From Mageeibacillus sp. UBA6980 (GTDB taxonomy: Bacteria; Bacillota; Clostridia; Saccharofermentanales; Saccharofermentanaceae), in NCBI GenBank assembly GCA_002450095.1, contig DJYK01000029.1, positions 1 through 63,575 on the forward strand: a stretch of 63,575 nt of DNA. Direction: 5' to 3'. The position numbers were made by a program, and so were the translations under genes. The stretch's first letter is position 1. Each line of letters begins with the position of its first letter. This document shows positions 1-8,885 of this stretch, one piece after another. The notes below the pieces were generated by a model. That model worked only from the letters and a program-made list of their open reading frames with translations, searched no databases and was not told where the DNA came from.

Positions 1-407
1 AGATCGTTTCCTGCAGGAGCGGAGATAACAACCTTCTTAGCGCCTGCATTGATGTGAGCCATGGACTTCTCCTTGGATGTATAGAAACCTGTGCACTCGA
101 GAACTACGTCTACACCGAGCTCACCCCAAGGGAGATTGTTAGCGTCAGCTTCCTTATAGATCTGAAGAGTCTTGCCGTCAACTGTGATTGTGTTAGCCTC
201 GTCGTCAGATGTAACAGTGTGCTTATTCTCTCCGATTACACCGGCATAACCACCCTGTGCTGTGTCATACTTAAGAAGATGAGCGAGCATGGAAGGCTTT
301 GTAAGATCGTTGATAGCAACAACTTCGTAACCCTCAGCACCGAACATCTGTCTGAAAGCAAGACGACCGATACGACCGAAACCGTTAATCGCAACTTTAA
401 CTGCCAT
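1..407 (-). CDS. gap: glyceraldehyde-3-phosphate dehydrogenase, N-terminal part (runs off window)
   Basis: Type I glyceraldehyde-3-phosphate dehydrogenase of glycolysis, converting glyceraldehyde-3-phosphate, NAD+ and phosphate to 1,3-bisphosphoglycerate in the cytoplasm. The first 135 or so codons are present. They read MAVKVAINGFGRIGRLAFRQ, the Rossmann NAD-binding motif GFGRIGR, followed by NDLTKP, LLKYDTAQGG and a CTGFY segment. The catalytic Cys domain lies beyond base 1. The ATG at 407-405 is preceded by an AGGAGG site seven bases upstream. The gene has its own promoter upstream and appears to start a transcript. Identity is secure from the N-terminal domain alone; whether it continues intact cannot be seen. 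Confidence 0.97.
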   Translation of the reverse strand, partial: MAVKVAINGFGRIGRLAFRQMFGAEGYEVVAINDLTKPSMLAHLLKYDTAQGGYAGVIGENKHTVTSDDEANTITVDGKTLQIYKEADANNLPWGELGVDVVLECTGFYTSKEKSMAHINAGAKKVVISAPAGND

Positions 408-463
408 GTTTAATTTCCTCCTGAAAATAACTAGTTACTTTGTGTTTGATTCACACTTGTAAA

Positions 464-492
464 ATCATACAACGAACTTTCTGTCTTTACAA
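464..492 (-). promoter_or_regulatory. gap promoter
   Basis: On the minus strand a -35 TTGTAA (492-487) and a -10 TATGAT (469-464) are separated by exactly 17 bases and face gap, whose ATG lies about 57 bases downstream of the -10. The rest of the 170-base gap between gap and the histidine kinase holds a loose GTGT/ACAC dyad between the -10 and the ribosome site, but no clear riboswitch or terminator. Confidence 0.6.
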
Positions 493-577
493 GAAAACTA
501 AATGTAAAATCCCTGTAATATTGAGGTATTTTCGAATTAAAACGATGTAAAGAGGCAAAAACGGGACAAAACGATTT

Positions 578-1735
578 TTACTCCGAGGCTTTTGGCAGGA
601 TTATCTGCGCTTCGACGCGGTAAAGCTCCCCGGAAGGAACGCATTCTAACGTATACTCTCCCCCGTATTTGGCGACGGTCTTCCTGATGTTATATATGCC
701 GAACCCGTGATCGGGCGAGTTCTTGGAGGAGCGGATACTGTCCGTAAACACCTTCTCCCCGCTCATGTTACGCTCGATTATAAACAGGAAATTCGCATTC
801 TTCCTGAATTCGAGTTCTATTACCTTGTCATCTTCCTTTATCGAACTGCCGTAAAGCCTGTTTACGGCCTCGATCGCATTATCAAGAAGATTTGAGAGTA
901 TCGTTACCAGATCCGACGGCTCGATGACAAGCCCGGCGAGGTCGCCCGTCACCTTAAGTGCAAGTCCTCTTTTGGAGGCTTTGGCAATCTTATCGGCGAT
1001 TATCATGTCGGCAATGTCATTGCCGCTCCTGTATAGCGGATCGGCATTCTCGATCTTCTCCGTTATCGTATCGATATAAGAATTAAGCTCGTCATACATC
1101 TTCCGCGAGGCAAGGTCCTTGATGACAAGAAGGTGGTTCTTCATATCGTGCCTTGTCCTTCGTATCTCGAAATTGCTCTCCTTCAACGCCTCGTAATGAG
1201 CATTTCTTGAACTTGACAACTGTTCGTTGATCTTAAGGATCCCTTTGTTATACCGATCCTGCGATATAAGCGGCGTGCTTACCGTGACAAGCAGGCAAAG
1301 AAGCCCGGTAGTAAAGAACGCCATAGACGCATAGATATGAGCATTCTGACGGATTATAGTAAGACACAGAAAATTCAATGTGAGTATAAACAGGAAAGGC
1401 GCGATTATCGCCTCATTCTCGGATACCGTCGCTCCTTTTTTGGATATGGAAACACACGAAGGGATCAAAAGGAACACCATGATAAAGGCGCTTCCGGGCA
1501 AGAAAATGAGGCTCATATCATATCCTTCCGAATAGACCTCGAGATACGAGAGACTGCTTTTGAAATCAAAAGATATGATGAGGGACGTAAAGAATGCAAG
1601 AACTCCCGGGAGCACCAGTCTGCTTATTACCCCGGTTTCCTTACCTATGAGATCCTTTCTTCCGTATATAAAAAACCAGATAAGAAATGCCCCGGTAAGA
1701 CATAATAATGCCGATAATAAATATGAGATGATCAT
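578..1735 (-). CDS. GHKL-type sensor histidine kinase (AgrC/LytS-like)
   Basis: Membrane sensor kinase of 385 residues. The first 160 or so residues are hydrophobic with about five to six membrane segments. A dimerisation/phosphoacceptor helix follows with the motif RHDMKNHL near residue 196, His being the likely phosphorylation site. The C-terminal GHKL ATPase carries an N-box LLDNAIEA near 287 and a GFGIYNI glycine motif near 345. No PAS or HAMP domain is seen, as in AgrC-type kinases that sense peptides. Its start ATG overlaps the TGA of the preceding response regulator gene (ATGA), so the two are translationally coupled. It is the last gene of a peptidase-ABC-regulator operon, which suggests it senses a peptide or envelope signal handled by those products; the ligand is unknown. 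Confidence 0.9.
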   Translation of the reverse strand: MIISYLLSALLCLTGAFLIWFFIYGRKDLIGKETGVISRLVLPGVLAFFTSLIISFDFKSSLSYLEVYSEGYDMSLIFLPGSAFIMVFLLIPSCVSISKKGATVSENEAIIAPFLFILTLNFLCLTIIRQNAHIYASMAFFTTGLLCLLVTVSTPLISQDRYNKGILKINEQLSSSRNAHYEALKESNFEIRRTRHDMKNHLLVIKDLASRKMYDELNSYIDTITEKIENADPLYRSGNDIADMIIADKIAKASKRGLALKVTGDLAGLVIEPSDLVTILSNLLDNAIEAVNRLYGSSIKEDDKVIELEFRKNANFLFIIERNMSGEKVFTDSIRSSKNSPDHGFGIYNIRKTVAKYGGEYTLECVPSGELYRVEAQIILPKASE

Positions 1736-2433
1736 CTTGCGGTTCTTTTTATATATTCATAGAGTTCTTCCTTGAACTCCTTCAGGTAAAGACGGCTTAT
1801 CCCGACTACGCTTCCGTCGTCCATTACAGCCTGCTTATCCCTGATCCTTCCGACATGCGACATATTCACGGCAGTACAGCGGTGTACCCTTCTTATCGTG
1901 TCGTTGACATCATTAAGTATATCCACGGCTTCAGTGAGCTTCATCCGCGTTACGAGAGTGCCGTCTGTCGTGATTATCCTGACGTTATTGTTGTCAGACT
2001 CGATATAGAGCACTTTCGAGGGGACGACGACGATCTGTTCTCCTTCGGACTTGATCATAACTCCCCTGCCGCTCGCTCTCATCAGCTTAATATCTTCCAG
2101 AGTCTGTCCGAGCTTGTCGTCTTCCACCGGCTTTTTAAGGAAACGGAAGGCGTTGACCTCATAGCCTTCGATTGCCATCTCCGTGTGGCTTGTGAGGAAA
2201 ATTATCGGAACTTCTTTGTTCGTCTTTCGGATTGTCCTCGCGCAGGTCATGCCGTCCATGCCTCCCATCTCTATATCGAGGAATATAATGTCGAAGTCCG
2301 TCGAGGAAGAGAGGAGTTCTTCCGCACTTGAAAAAGGCTCGACTGTGCAGTCGAGCCTCGGGATCTTCTTATATATCTTCTCCGTAAGGTCACGAAGAAA
2401 GACACTCTCATCGTCGCATATTGCGATATGCAT
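1732..2433 (-). CDS. LytTR-family response regulator (AgrA-like)
   Basis: Two-domain response regulator of 233 residues. The N-terminal receiver has acidic CDDE near residue 7 and the phosphoacceptor Asp in IIFLDIEMGGMDG near 53. The C-terminal LytTR DNA-binding domain runs from about residue 130 and includes VLYIESDNNNVRI and FRRVHR-like blocks. I chose the ATG at 2433 (MHIAICDDE) because GGGAG lies eight bases upstream; a TTG further upstream at 2454 has no such support. LytTR regulators bind pairs of 9-bp direct repeats about 21 bp apart. A matching repeat pair lies in the control region upstream of this operon at 7747-7776. It presumably receives phosphate from the kinase whose gene overlaps its end. 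Confidence 0.92.
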   Translation of the reverse strand: MHIAICDDESVFLRDLTEKIYKKIPRLDCTVEPFSSAEELLSSSTDFDIIFLDIEMGGMDGMTCARTIRKTNKEVPIIFLTSHTEMAIEGYEVNAFRFLKKPVEDDKLGQTLEDIKLMRASGRGVMIKSEGEQIVVVPSKVLYIESDNNNVRIITTDGTLVTRMKLTEAVDILNDVNDTIRRVHRCTAVNMSHVGRIRDKQAVMDDGSVVGISRLYLKEFKEELYEYIKRTAR

Positions 2434-2468
2434 ACGGAACGCTCCCAAATTCAACTATCGCTGATATA

Positions 2469-3143
2469 TTACCCAATGAGTTTTCCGTTGTCGAGTCTTA
2501 CGATCCTTGTTCCGTATTCACTGTTCTTCTCCGAGTGCGTAACCTGAAGGATGGTCATGTTCTTCTCTTTATTGATCTTTCTGAACAGTTCCATGATATT
2601 CTCGCCGGAAGCCTTATCGAGGTTACCCGTAGGCTCATCAGCGAGGATTATCTCAGGCTCCCCGATCAGGGCTCTTGCGATCGCGACCCTCTGCTGCTGA
2701 CCTCCCGACAATTTCGCAGGCATAACCTTACGCTTGTCGGAGATCTCGGTAATGTCGAGGATCTCGTTCAGCCTGCTTTTTGCCTTCTCATCATATCTTC
2801 CCGCTACTTTCAAAGGGAGAAGGATATTATCCTCGACGGTCAGATTCTGTATCAGATTATAGAACTGGAAGATGAAGCCGACTTTGTTGAGCCTCATATC
2901 GGAGAGTGCATTCTCCTTGAGACTTCCGATGCTCTGTCCGCATACGACGATGTCGCCCTTAAAATCCCTGTCGAGGCCTCCGATAAGATAGAGGAGAGTG
3001 GACTTTCCAGAACCCGAAGGGCCCATCAAAGAGACGAACTCACCCTTTTGTATCGTCATGTCGGCGCCTTCCAACACCTTTACCTCGAGGTCTCCCTTAC
3101 CAAATGACTTATAAACGTTATCTACTGTTATTATCGTATCCAT
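2469..3143 (-). CDS. ABC transporter ATP-binding protein (MacB/LolD type)
   Basis: Cytoplasmic ATPase subunit of 224 residues in the usual size range for the FtsX-partner class. It has Walker A GPSGSGKST near residue 42, the Q-loop in FIFQFYNL, ABC signature LSGGQQQRVAIARAL near 144, Walker B IILADEPTGNLD and an H-loop in VTHSEKN. It powers the adjacent 830-residue permease, whose stop is 11 bases upstream. The MacB/LolD/BceA class moves lipoproteins, peptides or signals across the membrane rather than importing small solutes. The substrate cannot be told from the sequence. The neighbouring two-component genes fit a peptide-responsive module. Confidence 0.95.
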   Translation of the reverse strand: MDTIITVDNVYKSFGKGDLEVKVLEGADMTIQKGEFVSLMGPSGSGKSTLLYLIGGLDRDFKGDIVVCGQSIGSLKENALSDMRLNKVGFIFQFYNLIQNLTVEDNILLPLKVAGRYDEKAKSRLNEILDITEISDKRKVMPAKLSGGQQQRVAIARALIGEPEIILADEPTGNLDKASGENIMELFRKINKEKNMTILQVTHSEKNSEYGTRIVRLDNGKLIG

Positions 3144-3154
3144 GTTGTTTCTCC

Positions 3155-5647
3155 TTATTCGTATTTAAGTTCTTCGGATATCTTCATTTTCCTTAAGTAT
3201 CTTATGGGTATCAGTGTCGTCAACAGGAACACGAATACGATGACGACAAGATACGTGATCATTGTTCCGGGGTCGATAGTTCCCTTCCTTAATATATTCA
3301 GGTCACCGTCTGACAGCAGAGCCATAAGATTACCCAGGACCTGGTACAGGAACAGGACTGACACCGAAGCGACTGTTGCCGACAGGCCTATCGAGAACAG
3401 GCTCTCCAGGAACAGAAGCCGTCTTATCCTCTTACGCGGCATTGCAACCGAGTACAGCATCGCCATCTCCCTTCGCCTTGTGATGAAGCCCAATGACTGG
3501 TTACCTGCAATTCCTATCAGGGTAAGGCCGATGCTTCCCGCTACGACGAGCTTTAATACCATAAGAAGACCCTCAGCCTGGGATTCGTAATCGGTTACCA
3601 GATCGTCCATCGTCTTGACTTCGATCACGGATGTCTGGGTGTTCTTATTGATAAGCTCCTTCACCGTATCCGGATCATCCGTCTTAATGAGGATCATGGT
3701 AAGCGCATTATCGAAAAGCCTTTCATACAGATCCGCATTTATTATCACGGAATTCGTGGAAAGTACTGCGGTGTTACCGGTATCTATGATCTGCGCTACA
3801 ACAAAAGTCATAGTGTTCGGGAAATCGGTATCCGTATTGAGGGACACCTCGACTTTGTCGCCGACGTTAAGTCCGAGTGATCTCGCGCGCGTCTCGGAAA
3901 GAACGATCTCATTCTCATTAAGGCCGAACCCCTCAGACGGTACATCCGTAAGTCTCGTGTGTGGTGTATCCGCGAATACAGAGAGGATGGCATGAGGGTT
4001 ATCGGTATTGTTTCCTACATTTCCGCAAAGAGAAGTTCCGTAGATGTAATCGACATCCTCAACGCCTTCGATATTCTTTATAAACCTGTAGTTGTGATTA
4101 TCATCACTTAAATATACATTTACCAAAACATCACAATCATAATCCGGGATCACGAGATCATCAGACATCGCCTTACCGACACCGCCAATAAGAAGCGACA
4201 GTATAAGTGATGTTATACAAAGCACCGCCGTGCCCATGATCATCTTGTTTCTGGCAATATTCTCCGAAGCAAGAGCAGCCACAGGCCACTTCGCTTTATT
4301 GAAGAGCTTTGTCATTCCGCGGGATATGATTCGGATAAAGAACGGGATCAGTAATGCCATAGCGACTATCCCGCATGCGAAGGAAACCGCAAGAGTGAAG
4401 AAGTTCTTCGTAAGGAATGCACATACCGCCGATATGACCATAAGTCCGGCGCCGATATAGAGCCTCGTCCACTTATACTTAAACTCAGTATCCTTGTTGT
4501 TGAATATGATGTCCCTGATAGGGGTCTTTACGGCCTTCAGAAGCTCAAACAGAGGATATGCACATTCAATTAATATCGCACCTATGAACACGAGAATATA
4601 GATATGCAGGGGCGTTGCTCCTATATACTGTTCAACATCGAGCTTTCCGTTCAGCGTCTGCACAGTAAACATAGAGCCGAGCATAACAGGCTTGACCCAT
4701 CCATACAGCAAGCATCCTCCTATGGCCCCGAGGACCGCATACAGAGCATTCTCCAAAAGCAGGATCAGAGCCGTCTTTCCAGGTCTTACGCCGAGACTTC
4801 TTAAGGTTCCTATGACCGACATCCTCTCATTAACGATCTTCTCTGCAAAGGACATGGTAACGAACACTACAAGAAGGAATGATACAAGGAAAAGAAGATA
4901 GAAAAGGTAAAAGATCTGCTCTATTCCCTCCATCGAGAGAAGTTCGCTTATCGACATTATCTCTGCTCTGGGATCGTTAGTCTTAAGAGCCTCTGTTACC
5001 GCTTCGATCATAGAGTCGTCCTTAACATCGATCATCCAGATAGAGTAATCGTTGTTGACGACACAGGCGATCTGTTCCGCGACTGCGTTTGTTACCACTA
5101 CATATTTGTCGGAAAGCAATGTGTTTGATGTATCAAGAATACCTGCTACGGTAAGTTCGATCTGCTCCTCATCTGCCCTCTCGAGTGTGATGGTATCGCC
5201 TTCATACACTTCAAAGCTGTCGGAATAATCCCTGCTTATGAAGGCCTCGCCGTCGTCAAACTCGTCGGTCTGCGGCAATATATCCATCTCGTAAGCAGCA
5301 TTAAGATCCGAGAAGAAGAAAACATTAACATTGTCCTCGAACACATAAGTATAAGACGAAGGATCCCTGGTATATTCGGTCTGTCCCAAGATACCTATCC
5401 CAAGCTCGGTCATATCCGCAACTCCGGAGATACCCTCCATGATATCGGAAGATGTATTCTCTACCTCGATGTCCATCTTACCGACCATCTCCATCGCATA
5501 GCTTCTCATGAGGGATTCGATATTATTTCCCATGTCGAAAGCAAGAAGCGCGGCGAAAGAAGCAAAAGTTATACATATCAGGAGCACGATCAGACGACCG
5601 GGCTTCGAGAATATGTTTTTAAATGAATGCTTAAGTATTACTCCCAT
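3155..5647 (-). CDS. FtsX-like ABC transporter permease
   Basis: Integral membrane protein of 830 residues, typical length for the duplicated FtsX-family permeases. One membrane segment at residues 17-40 is followed by a large extracytoplasmic domain of about 200 residues, then a three-segment FtsX block (about 240-360). A second core begins near residue 400, with another extracytoplasmic domain and a final three-segment block ending at the C-terminus. Both FtsX cores carry the usual charged cytoplasmic loop (ERMSVIGTLRSLG and RRREMAMLYSVAM). It pairs with the ATPase encoded directly downstream. The gene begins 15 bases after the M13 peptidase stop, in one operon. The large extracytoplasmic domains suggest a role in sensing, exporting or detaching peptides or lipoproteins. 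Confidence 0.93.
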   Translation of the reverse strand: MGVILKHSFKNIFSKPGRLIVLLICITFASFAALLAFDMGNNIESLMRSYAMEMVGKMDIEVENTSSDIMEGISGVADMTELGIGILGQTEYTRDPSSYTYVFEDNVNVFFFSDLNAAYEMDILPQTDEFDDGEAFISRDYSDSFEVYEGDTITLERADEEQIELTVAGILDTSNTLLSDKYVVVTNAVAEQIACVVNNDYSIWMIDVKDDSMIEAVTEALKTNDPRAEIMSISELLSMEGIEQIFYLFYLLFLVSFLLVVFVTMSFAEKIVNERMSVIGTLRSLGVRPGKTALILLLENALYAVLGAIGGCLLYGWVKPVMLGSMFTVQTLNGKLDVEQYIGATPLHIYILVFIGAILIECAYPLFELLKAVKTPIRDIIFNNKDTEFKYKWTRLYIGAGLMVISAVCAFLTKNFFTLAVSFACGIVAMALLIPFFIRIISRGMTKLFNKAKWPVAALASENIARNKMIMGTAVLCITSLILSLLIGGVGKAMSDDLVIPDYDCDVLVNVYLSDDNHNYRFIKNIEGVEDVDYIYGTSLCGNVGNNTDNPHAILSVFADTPHTRLTDVPSEGFGLNENEIVLSETRARSLGLNVGDKVEVSLNTDTDFPNTMTFVVAQIIDTGNTAVLSTNSVIINADLYERLFDNALTMILIKTDDPDTVKELINKNTQTSVIEVKTMDDLVTDYESQAEGLLMVLKLVVAGSIGLTLIGIAGNQSLGFITRRREMAMLYSVAMPRKRIRRLLFLESLFSIGLSATVASVSVLFLYQVLGNLMALLSDGDLNILRKGTIDPGTMITYLVVIVFVFLLTTLIPIRYLRKMKISEELKYE

Positions 5648-5662
5648 TATTTATCTTCTCCC

Positions 5663-7681
5663 TTACCATCTTCTTACGCGGTCTGAAGGTGCAACATACA
5701 TTCCGTCGCCCTCCTCGACGCCATAGATCTCATAGAAACAATCGAAGAGCGGAACGACCGCATTTACCCTTATGACATTCGGGCTGTGAACATCGAGGTA
5801 AAGGTAATCGAGAGCACTGTCCTTCGGCATCGTATAACCCCAGATAAGAGCATACTGCTCGAATATCTGCTGTCTTTGCTCATTGTTCTCGGCTATTTCC
5901 AGCACGCACTGAACGCCGCTTATGTCAGCGAGGTTCTCACCCAATGTCAATTCACCGTCGACCGGATGTATATCGAGAATGGTAAGACCGGAATAGTAAT
6001 CCGAGATATGAGAGGCCATCTCGTCAAACGCATCACGGTCACACTCGGGGATCCAGTCCGGGGCATAGTTGCCGTACATATCGTAAAGCATTCCGGTATT
6101 GTCAAAGGCATGGGAGATCTCATGTCCTACCACGGTGCCGATACCTCCCAGGTTCTGCCAGTATGTGTTATTACGGTCATAGAACGGGGCGCTCATGATA
6201 CCGAGCGTAATGTTAATGCTGTTGATATCCGGCATATAACATGCATTTACGGTCTGAGGACTCATCTGTATGAATCCGTTACGCTCGTTTCCGTCGGTAA
6301 GCTTATCAATCTTATCCCCATATCTTCTTATATTGATGTTATGCATCGTATCAAATACCGTTTCGCCGATAAGATCTGCATCTTCCGGATCGACTTCATG
6401 AGGCTCGTCCGCCCCGATAAAGAAGAGCATATTATTGAGTTTTGCGATTATCAGTTCCTTACCTTCATCGCTCAACCATTCGCAGTCACTGATGATGACG
6501 ATATACTCGTCCCTTATGGTCTCAGCCATATTTGTTACATCCTCGACTGTCTGTTCGTCGAGATATCTCTCGGCATACTCTTCGCCGAGCTCGGTCTCGA
6601 GCACCTGCTCTACATTACGGATCGCATAATAATCATTCTCGTACAGAACTTCAGATCCTCCCAATTCATCAGGAAGATAATCTACGACCTCTCCTACAAA
6701 TCTCAGTATCGCAATATCCTTCCAACACTCGAGATTCTCATCGGTAAGAAGAGAATCGATGGTTGCAAGCTGTCCCTCATCCCAGATATAAACGCCGTCT
6801 TTCGGATTGCCGTCCATACCGAGTGTCTTCATAAAGCCGTCGATCCCGATATTCGGACAGAGCGCATCGATCTCATCATTCGTTCTGAAAAGGGCGCGGT
6901 TCATACTCTCACTGAAGTCTTCCTCCAGGGCCTTAATGAGCTCGATATCTGTTCCGTATGCGATATCAAGTACGAGACTTGCATCGGCAACGCTTCTTTG
7001 TTCCGCTTCTTCGGGATCCACGCCGAAGTCTATAAGAACCGTTCTTATGGATGAAGCAAGGACCTGAGCGTAAGTGCCGCCTTTGACGATATTCTCGAGC
7101 GGTGAACCGTCGGGACTGCTGAACGGTTCGAGAAGGACGCTTCCGGCTGATGAATTTGCAAGGTCCGTATCAACACCGCCGCCTATTATGGGATCTACGC
7201 CCCAGTTCGTATAGAGATTGCCGCACATAGTAAGATACTCATCTATTGTGGATACACCCCGGATCCCCGAGATAACATCATTTACGTAAGCGATATCGTC
7301 TTCGCTCGCAAATGAACCTCCGGTCGATGCCTCAAGAGCCTGATAGTAATAGTCATAGATAAGCTGTTCGTTACTTCCGGGCGCATAAGAATCCCTGTCA
7401 CCGTTCACGATCTCGTGAATGATACCTTCAAGCCTGTCGGAGATCTCGATATCGATCTCACTTACCGGGCCGCCCATACCGTGGGTATCCTCGATATCGC
7501 ATGTCAACAGGTTCTCTGCATTAATAAAACCATAGAAATCATCCTGAGCACGGATACCTTCAAAATCACAGACTTCAACCGAAGTCTCTTCCGTCTCCTC
7601 CGTCACGGGCGGCGCCATCGTGCACCCCGACAGAAGGATCACAAAGGCAAGCAATGATGCTGCCGCTTTACTTCTCCTCAT
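5663..7681 (-). CDS. M13-family zinc metallopeptidase, lipoprotein
   Basis: Neprilysin/PepO-type peptidase of 672 residues, the family's usual size. The N-terminus has basic residues, a hydrophobic stretch and a lipobox LLSGC at about residue 20, so it is probably a lipoprotein on the outer face of the membrane. Zinc ligands and catalytic Glu are in VVGHEISHAFD near residue 522, with the third ligand in GENLADISG near 584. An NVNACY-like block (TVNACY) precedes them and the protein ends in the family-typical Trp. M13 enzymes cleave short peptides, so this one probably trims or degrades a small extracellular peptide. It is the first gene of the operon with the exporter and the LytTR system. 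A CCTCAT/ATGAGG hairpin at 7693-7708 could mask its ribosome site GAGGAG. Confidence 0.95.
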   Translation of the reverse strand: MRRSKAAASLLAFVILLSGCTMAPPVTEETEETSVEVCDFEGIRAQDDFYGFINAENLLTCDIEDTHGMGGPVSEIDIEISDRLEGIIHEIVNGDRDSYAPGSNEQLIYDYYYQALEASTGGSFASEDDIAYVNDVISGIRGVSTIDEYLTMCGNLYTNWGVDPIIGGGVDTDLANSSAGSVLLEPFSSPDGSPLENIVKGGTYAQVLASSIRTVLIDFGVDPEEAEQRSVADASLVLDIAYGTDIELIKALEEDFSESMNRALFRTNDEIDALCPNIGIDGFMKTLGMDGNPKDGVYIWDEGQLATIDSLLTDENLECWKDIAILRFVGEVVDYLPDELGGSEVLYENDYYAIRNVEQVLETELGEEYAERYLDEQTVEDVTNMAETIRDEYIVIISDCEWLSDEGKELIIAKLNNMLFFIGADEPHEVDPEDADLIGETVFDTMHNINIRRYGDKIDKLTDGNERNGFIQMSPQTVNACYMPDINSINITLGIMSAPFYDRNNTYWQNLGGIGTVVGHEISHAFDNTGMLYDMYGNYAPDWIPECDRDAFDEMASHISDYYSGLTILDIHPVDGELTLGENLADISGVQCVLEIAENNEQRQQIFEQYALIWGYTMPKDSALDYLYLDVHSPNVIRVNAVVPLFDCFYEIYGVEEGDGMYVAPSDRVRRW

Positions 7682-7733
7682 TACATCTGTCTCCTCATCA
7701 TAATATGAGGTTACGATACCCTATCCCGGTCAC

Positions 7734-7802
7734 TTCACACCGAAAATGTTGTGAACTGTCATTCAATTGTTGTGAGATGAATCGCTCCGCTAATGATAGA
7801 AT
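7734..7802. promoter_or_regulatory. LytTR-like direct repeats and extended -10 in a divergent control region
   Basis: Two copies of TGTTGTGA start at 7747 and 7768, exactly 21 bases apart. Flanking matches extend the repeat to AA-n-TGTTGTGA-nn-TG. The upstream half TTCACA (7734-7739) also forms an inverted repeat with TGTGAA (7750-7755). The second copy abuts the expected -35 position of an extended -10 (TG at 7794, TAGAAT 7797-7802) facing the plus-strand membrane gene, which has no recognisable -35 hexamer. A 21-bp period is what LytTR regulators require, and one is encoded in the divergent operon. The peptidase promoter itself is not obvious. Confidence 0.5.
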
Positions 7803-7825
7803 GAATATATAAAGGAGGATTTCAT

Positions 7826-8152
7826 ATGGAAAACAACACTTACACAACATACCCTTCTCCGGTTAATCCCCTGGATAAGTTCCTCGGCATTTTCGCATCA
7901 TTAGGCGGTTTCCTGGGCGTTATTACGGCTTACTTTGGCGGAGACGTTAACGGAGAGCGTTCAGAGTACTTGAGATTCTACTGCAACCAGAGTCTCGTTA
8001 TAAGTCTTGCATACCTTCTCGCAATCGTACCTTTCGTCGGCTGGCTGTGGGACCTGTTCGTCTTCGTATGCCAGATCATCGCTATCATAAATGCATGCAA
8101 GGGCGAGGCTAAGCCCGTCCTGTTCTTCGGCACGATCAGGCTGATCAGATAA
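7826..8152 (+). CDS. small membrane protein, DUF4870/Tic20-like
   Basis: Protein of 108 residues beginning MENNTYTTYP, with an AAAGGAGGA ribosome site eight bases upstream. It has three hydrophobic segments at about residues 18-40, 58-75 and 78-92. The sequence between them, YCNQSLVISLAYLLAIVPFVGW, followed by IIAIINACKGE, fits the DUF4870/Tic20-like family of small bacterial membrane proteins. Their function is unknown. The gene is transcribed away from the peptidase-ABC-LytTR operon. Repeats that suit a LytTR regulator lie just upstream, so it may be a regulated target or an immunity-like partner of that module. That link is inference. Confidence 0.8.
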   Translation: MENNTYTTYPSPVNPLDKFLGIFASLGGFLGVITAYFGGDVNGERSEYLRFYCNQSLVISLAYLLAIVPFVGWLWDLFVFVCQIIAIINACKGEAKPVLFFGTIRLIR

Positions 8153-8171
8153 ATGAGGATATGATCCATCC

Positions 8172-8203
8172 TATAAGAGGCTGCGCATGCGCAGCCTCTT
8201 ATA
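8172..8203. terminator. bidirectional terminator palindrome
   Basis: A perfect 32-base palindrome lies between two convergent genes. Its arm, TATAAGAGGCTGCGCA, is followed at once by its reverse complement. GC-rich core and A/T-rich ends suit termination from both sides, although the U-tract is short. Confidence 0.7.
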
Positions 8204-8225
8204 ATGCAATGATCCGGTCGTCACT

Positions 8226-8885
8226 TCATTTTTGTTTGCCGGATGTCGCGACGCAGCGCTTGATAGCTATGCCCTGCTCGGCAAATTTCTGCTCGAACTC
8301 GGTCCTCACATTATCCTTATCATACTCGCTGTTATGAAGATCCCTTGTAACTTCGGACAGAGTAAATCCGCATTCTTTAAATTCTGAAAGCGAGAATTCA
8401 AAAAGCAACGTATTATCGGTCTTGAACCTGATCTGTCCTCCCGGGACCATTATCTTCTCATATACTTTGAGAAAATCCCTGTAGGTGAGTCTTCTCTTGG
8501 GTTTCTTCTTTCTTGTCCACGGGTCCGAGAAATTAAGATATATCCTGTCCACTTCGTCATCCGCGAAGTAATCCAAAAGATTTTTTGCATCCGCATTTAC
8601 AAAGAACAGATTCCCGATCCCTAATTCCCTGGTCTTTTCTATTGCAGCAAGAATGACAGACGACTCTCTCTCGAGAGCGATATAGAGCGCATCAGGATTG
8701 GCGGAAGCGGTCTCGGTGCAGAACTTGCCCTTGCCGCACCCTATCTCCAGGTAGAGTTCCGAAGTCTCGGGAAAACCGCAGACCTCTCTCCAATGACCTT
8801 TATTTGCAGAAGGCGATGCGAACCACAGGTCCTTACAGACCTCCATGCGTTCCGGGATATGTCTTTTGGCGCGAAGTCTCGTCAT
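8226..8885 (-). CDS. trmB: tRNA (guanine-N7)-methyltransferase
   Basis: SAM-dependent enzyme of 219 residues that methylates G46 of the tRNA variable loop. It shows the SAM-binding motif IGCGKGKF near residue 46, an acidic motif LYIALERE, and the family signature NFSDPW followed by the basic run TRKKKPKRR near 130. The C-terminal TEFEQKF is also typical. Length matches the family. The start ATG overlaps the metH stop (ATGA), so translation is coupled to metH. Why a tRNA methylase follows methionine synthase is unclear; both depend on methyl supply. Confidence 0.96.
   Translation of the reverse strand: MTRLRAKRHIPERMEVCKDLWFASPSANKGHWREVCGFPETSELYLEIGCGKGKFCTETASANPDALYIALERESSVILAAIEKTRELGIGNLFFVNADAKNLLDYFADDEVDRIYLNFSDPWTRKKKPKRRLTYRDFLKVYEKIMVPGGQIRFKTDNTLLFEFSLSEFKECGFTLSEVTRDLHNSEYDKDNVRTEFEQKFAEQGIAIKRCVATSGKQK

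Noticed and set aside
54..413. Plus-strand open frame of 119 codons over the gap gene
   Set aside because: It is the antisense shadow of a clearly conserved GAPDH reading frame, with no ribosome site or recognisable protein pattern.
5786..7054. Long plus-strand open frame (422 codons) opposite the M13 peptidase
   Set aside because: The minus-strand frame carries the full M13 motif set. The plus-strand translation is Ile/Arg/His-rich, without domain motifs or a start signal.
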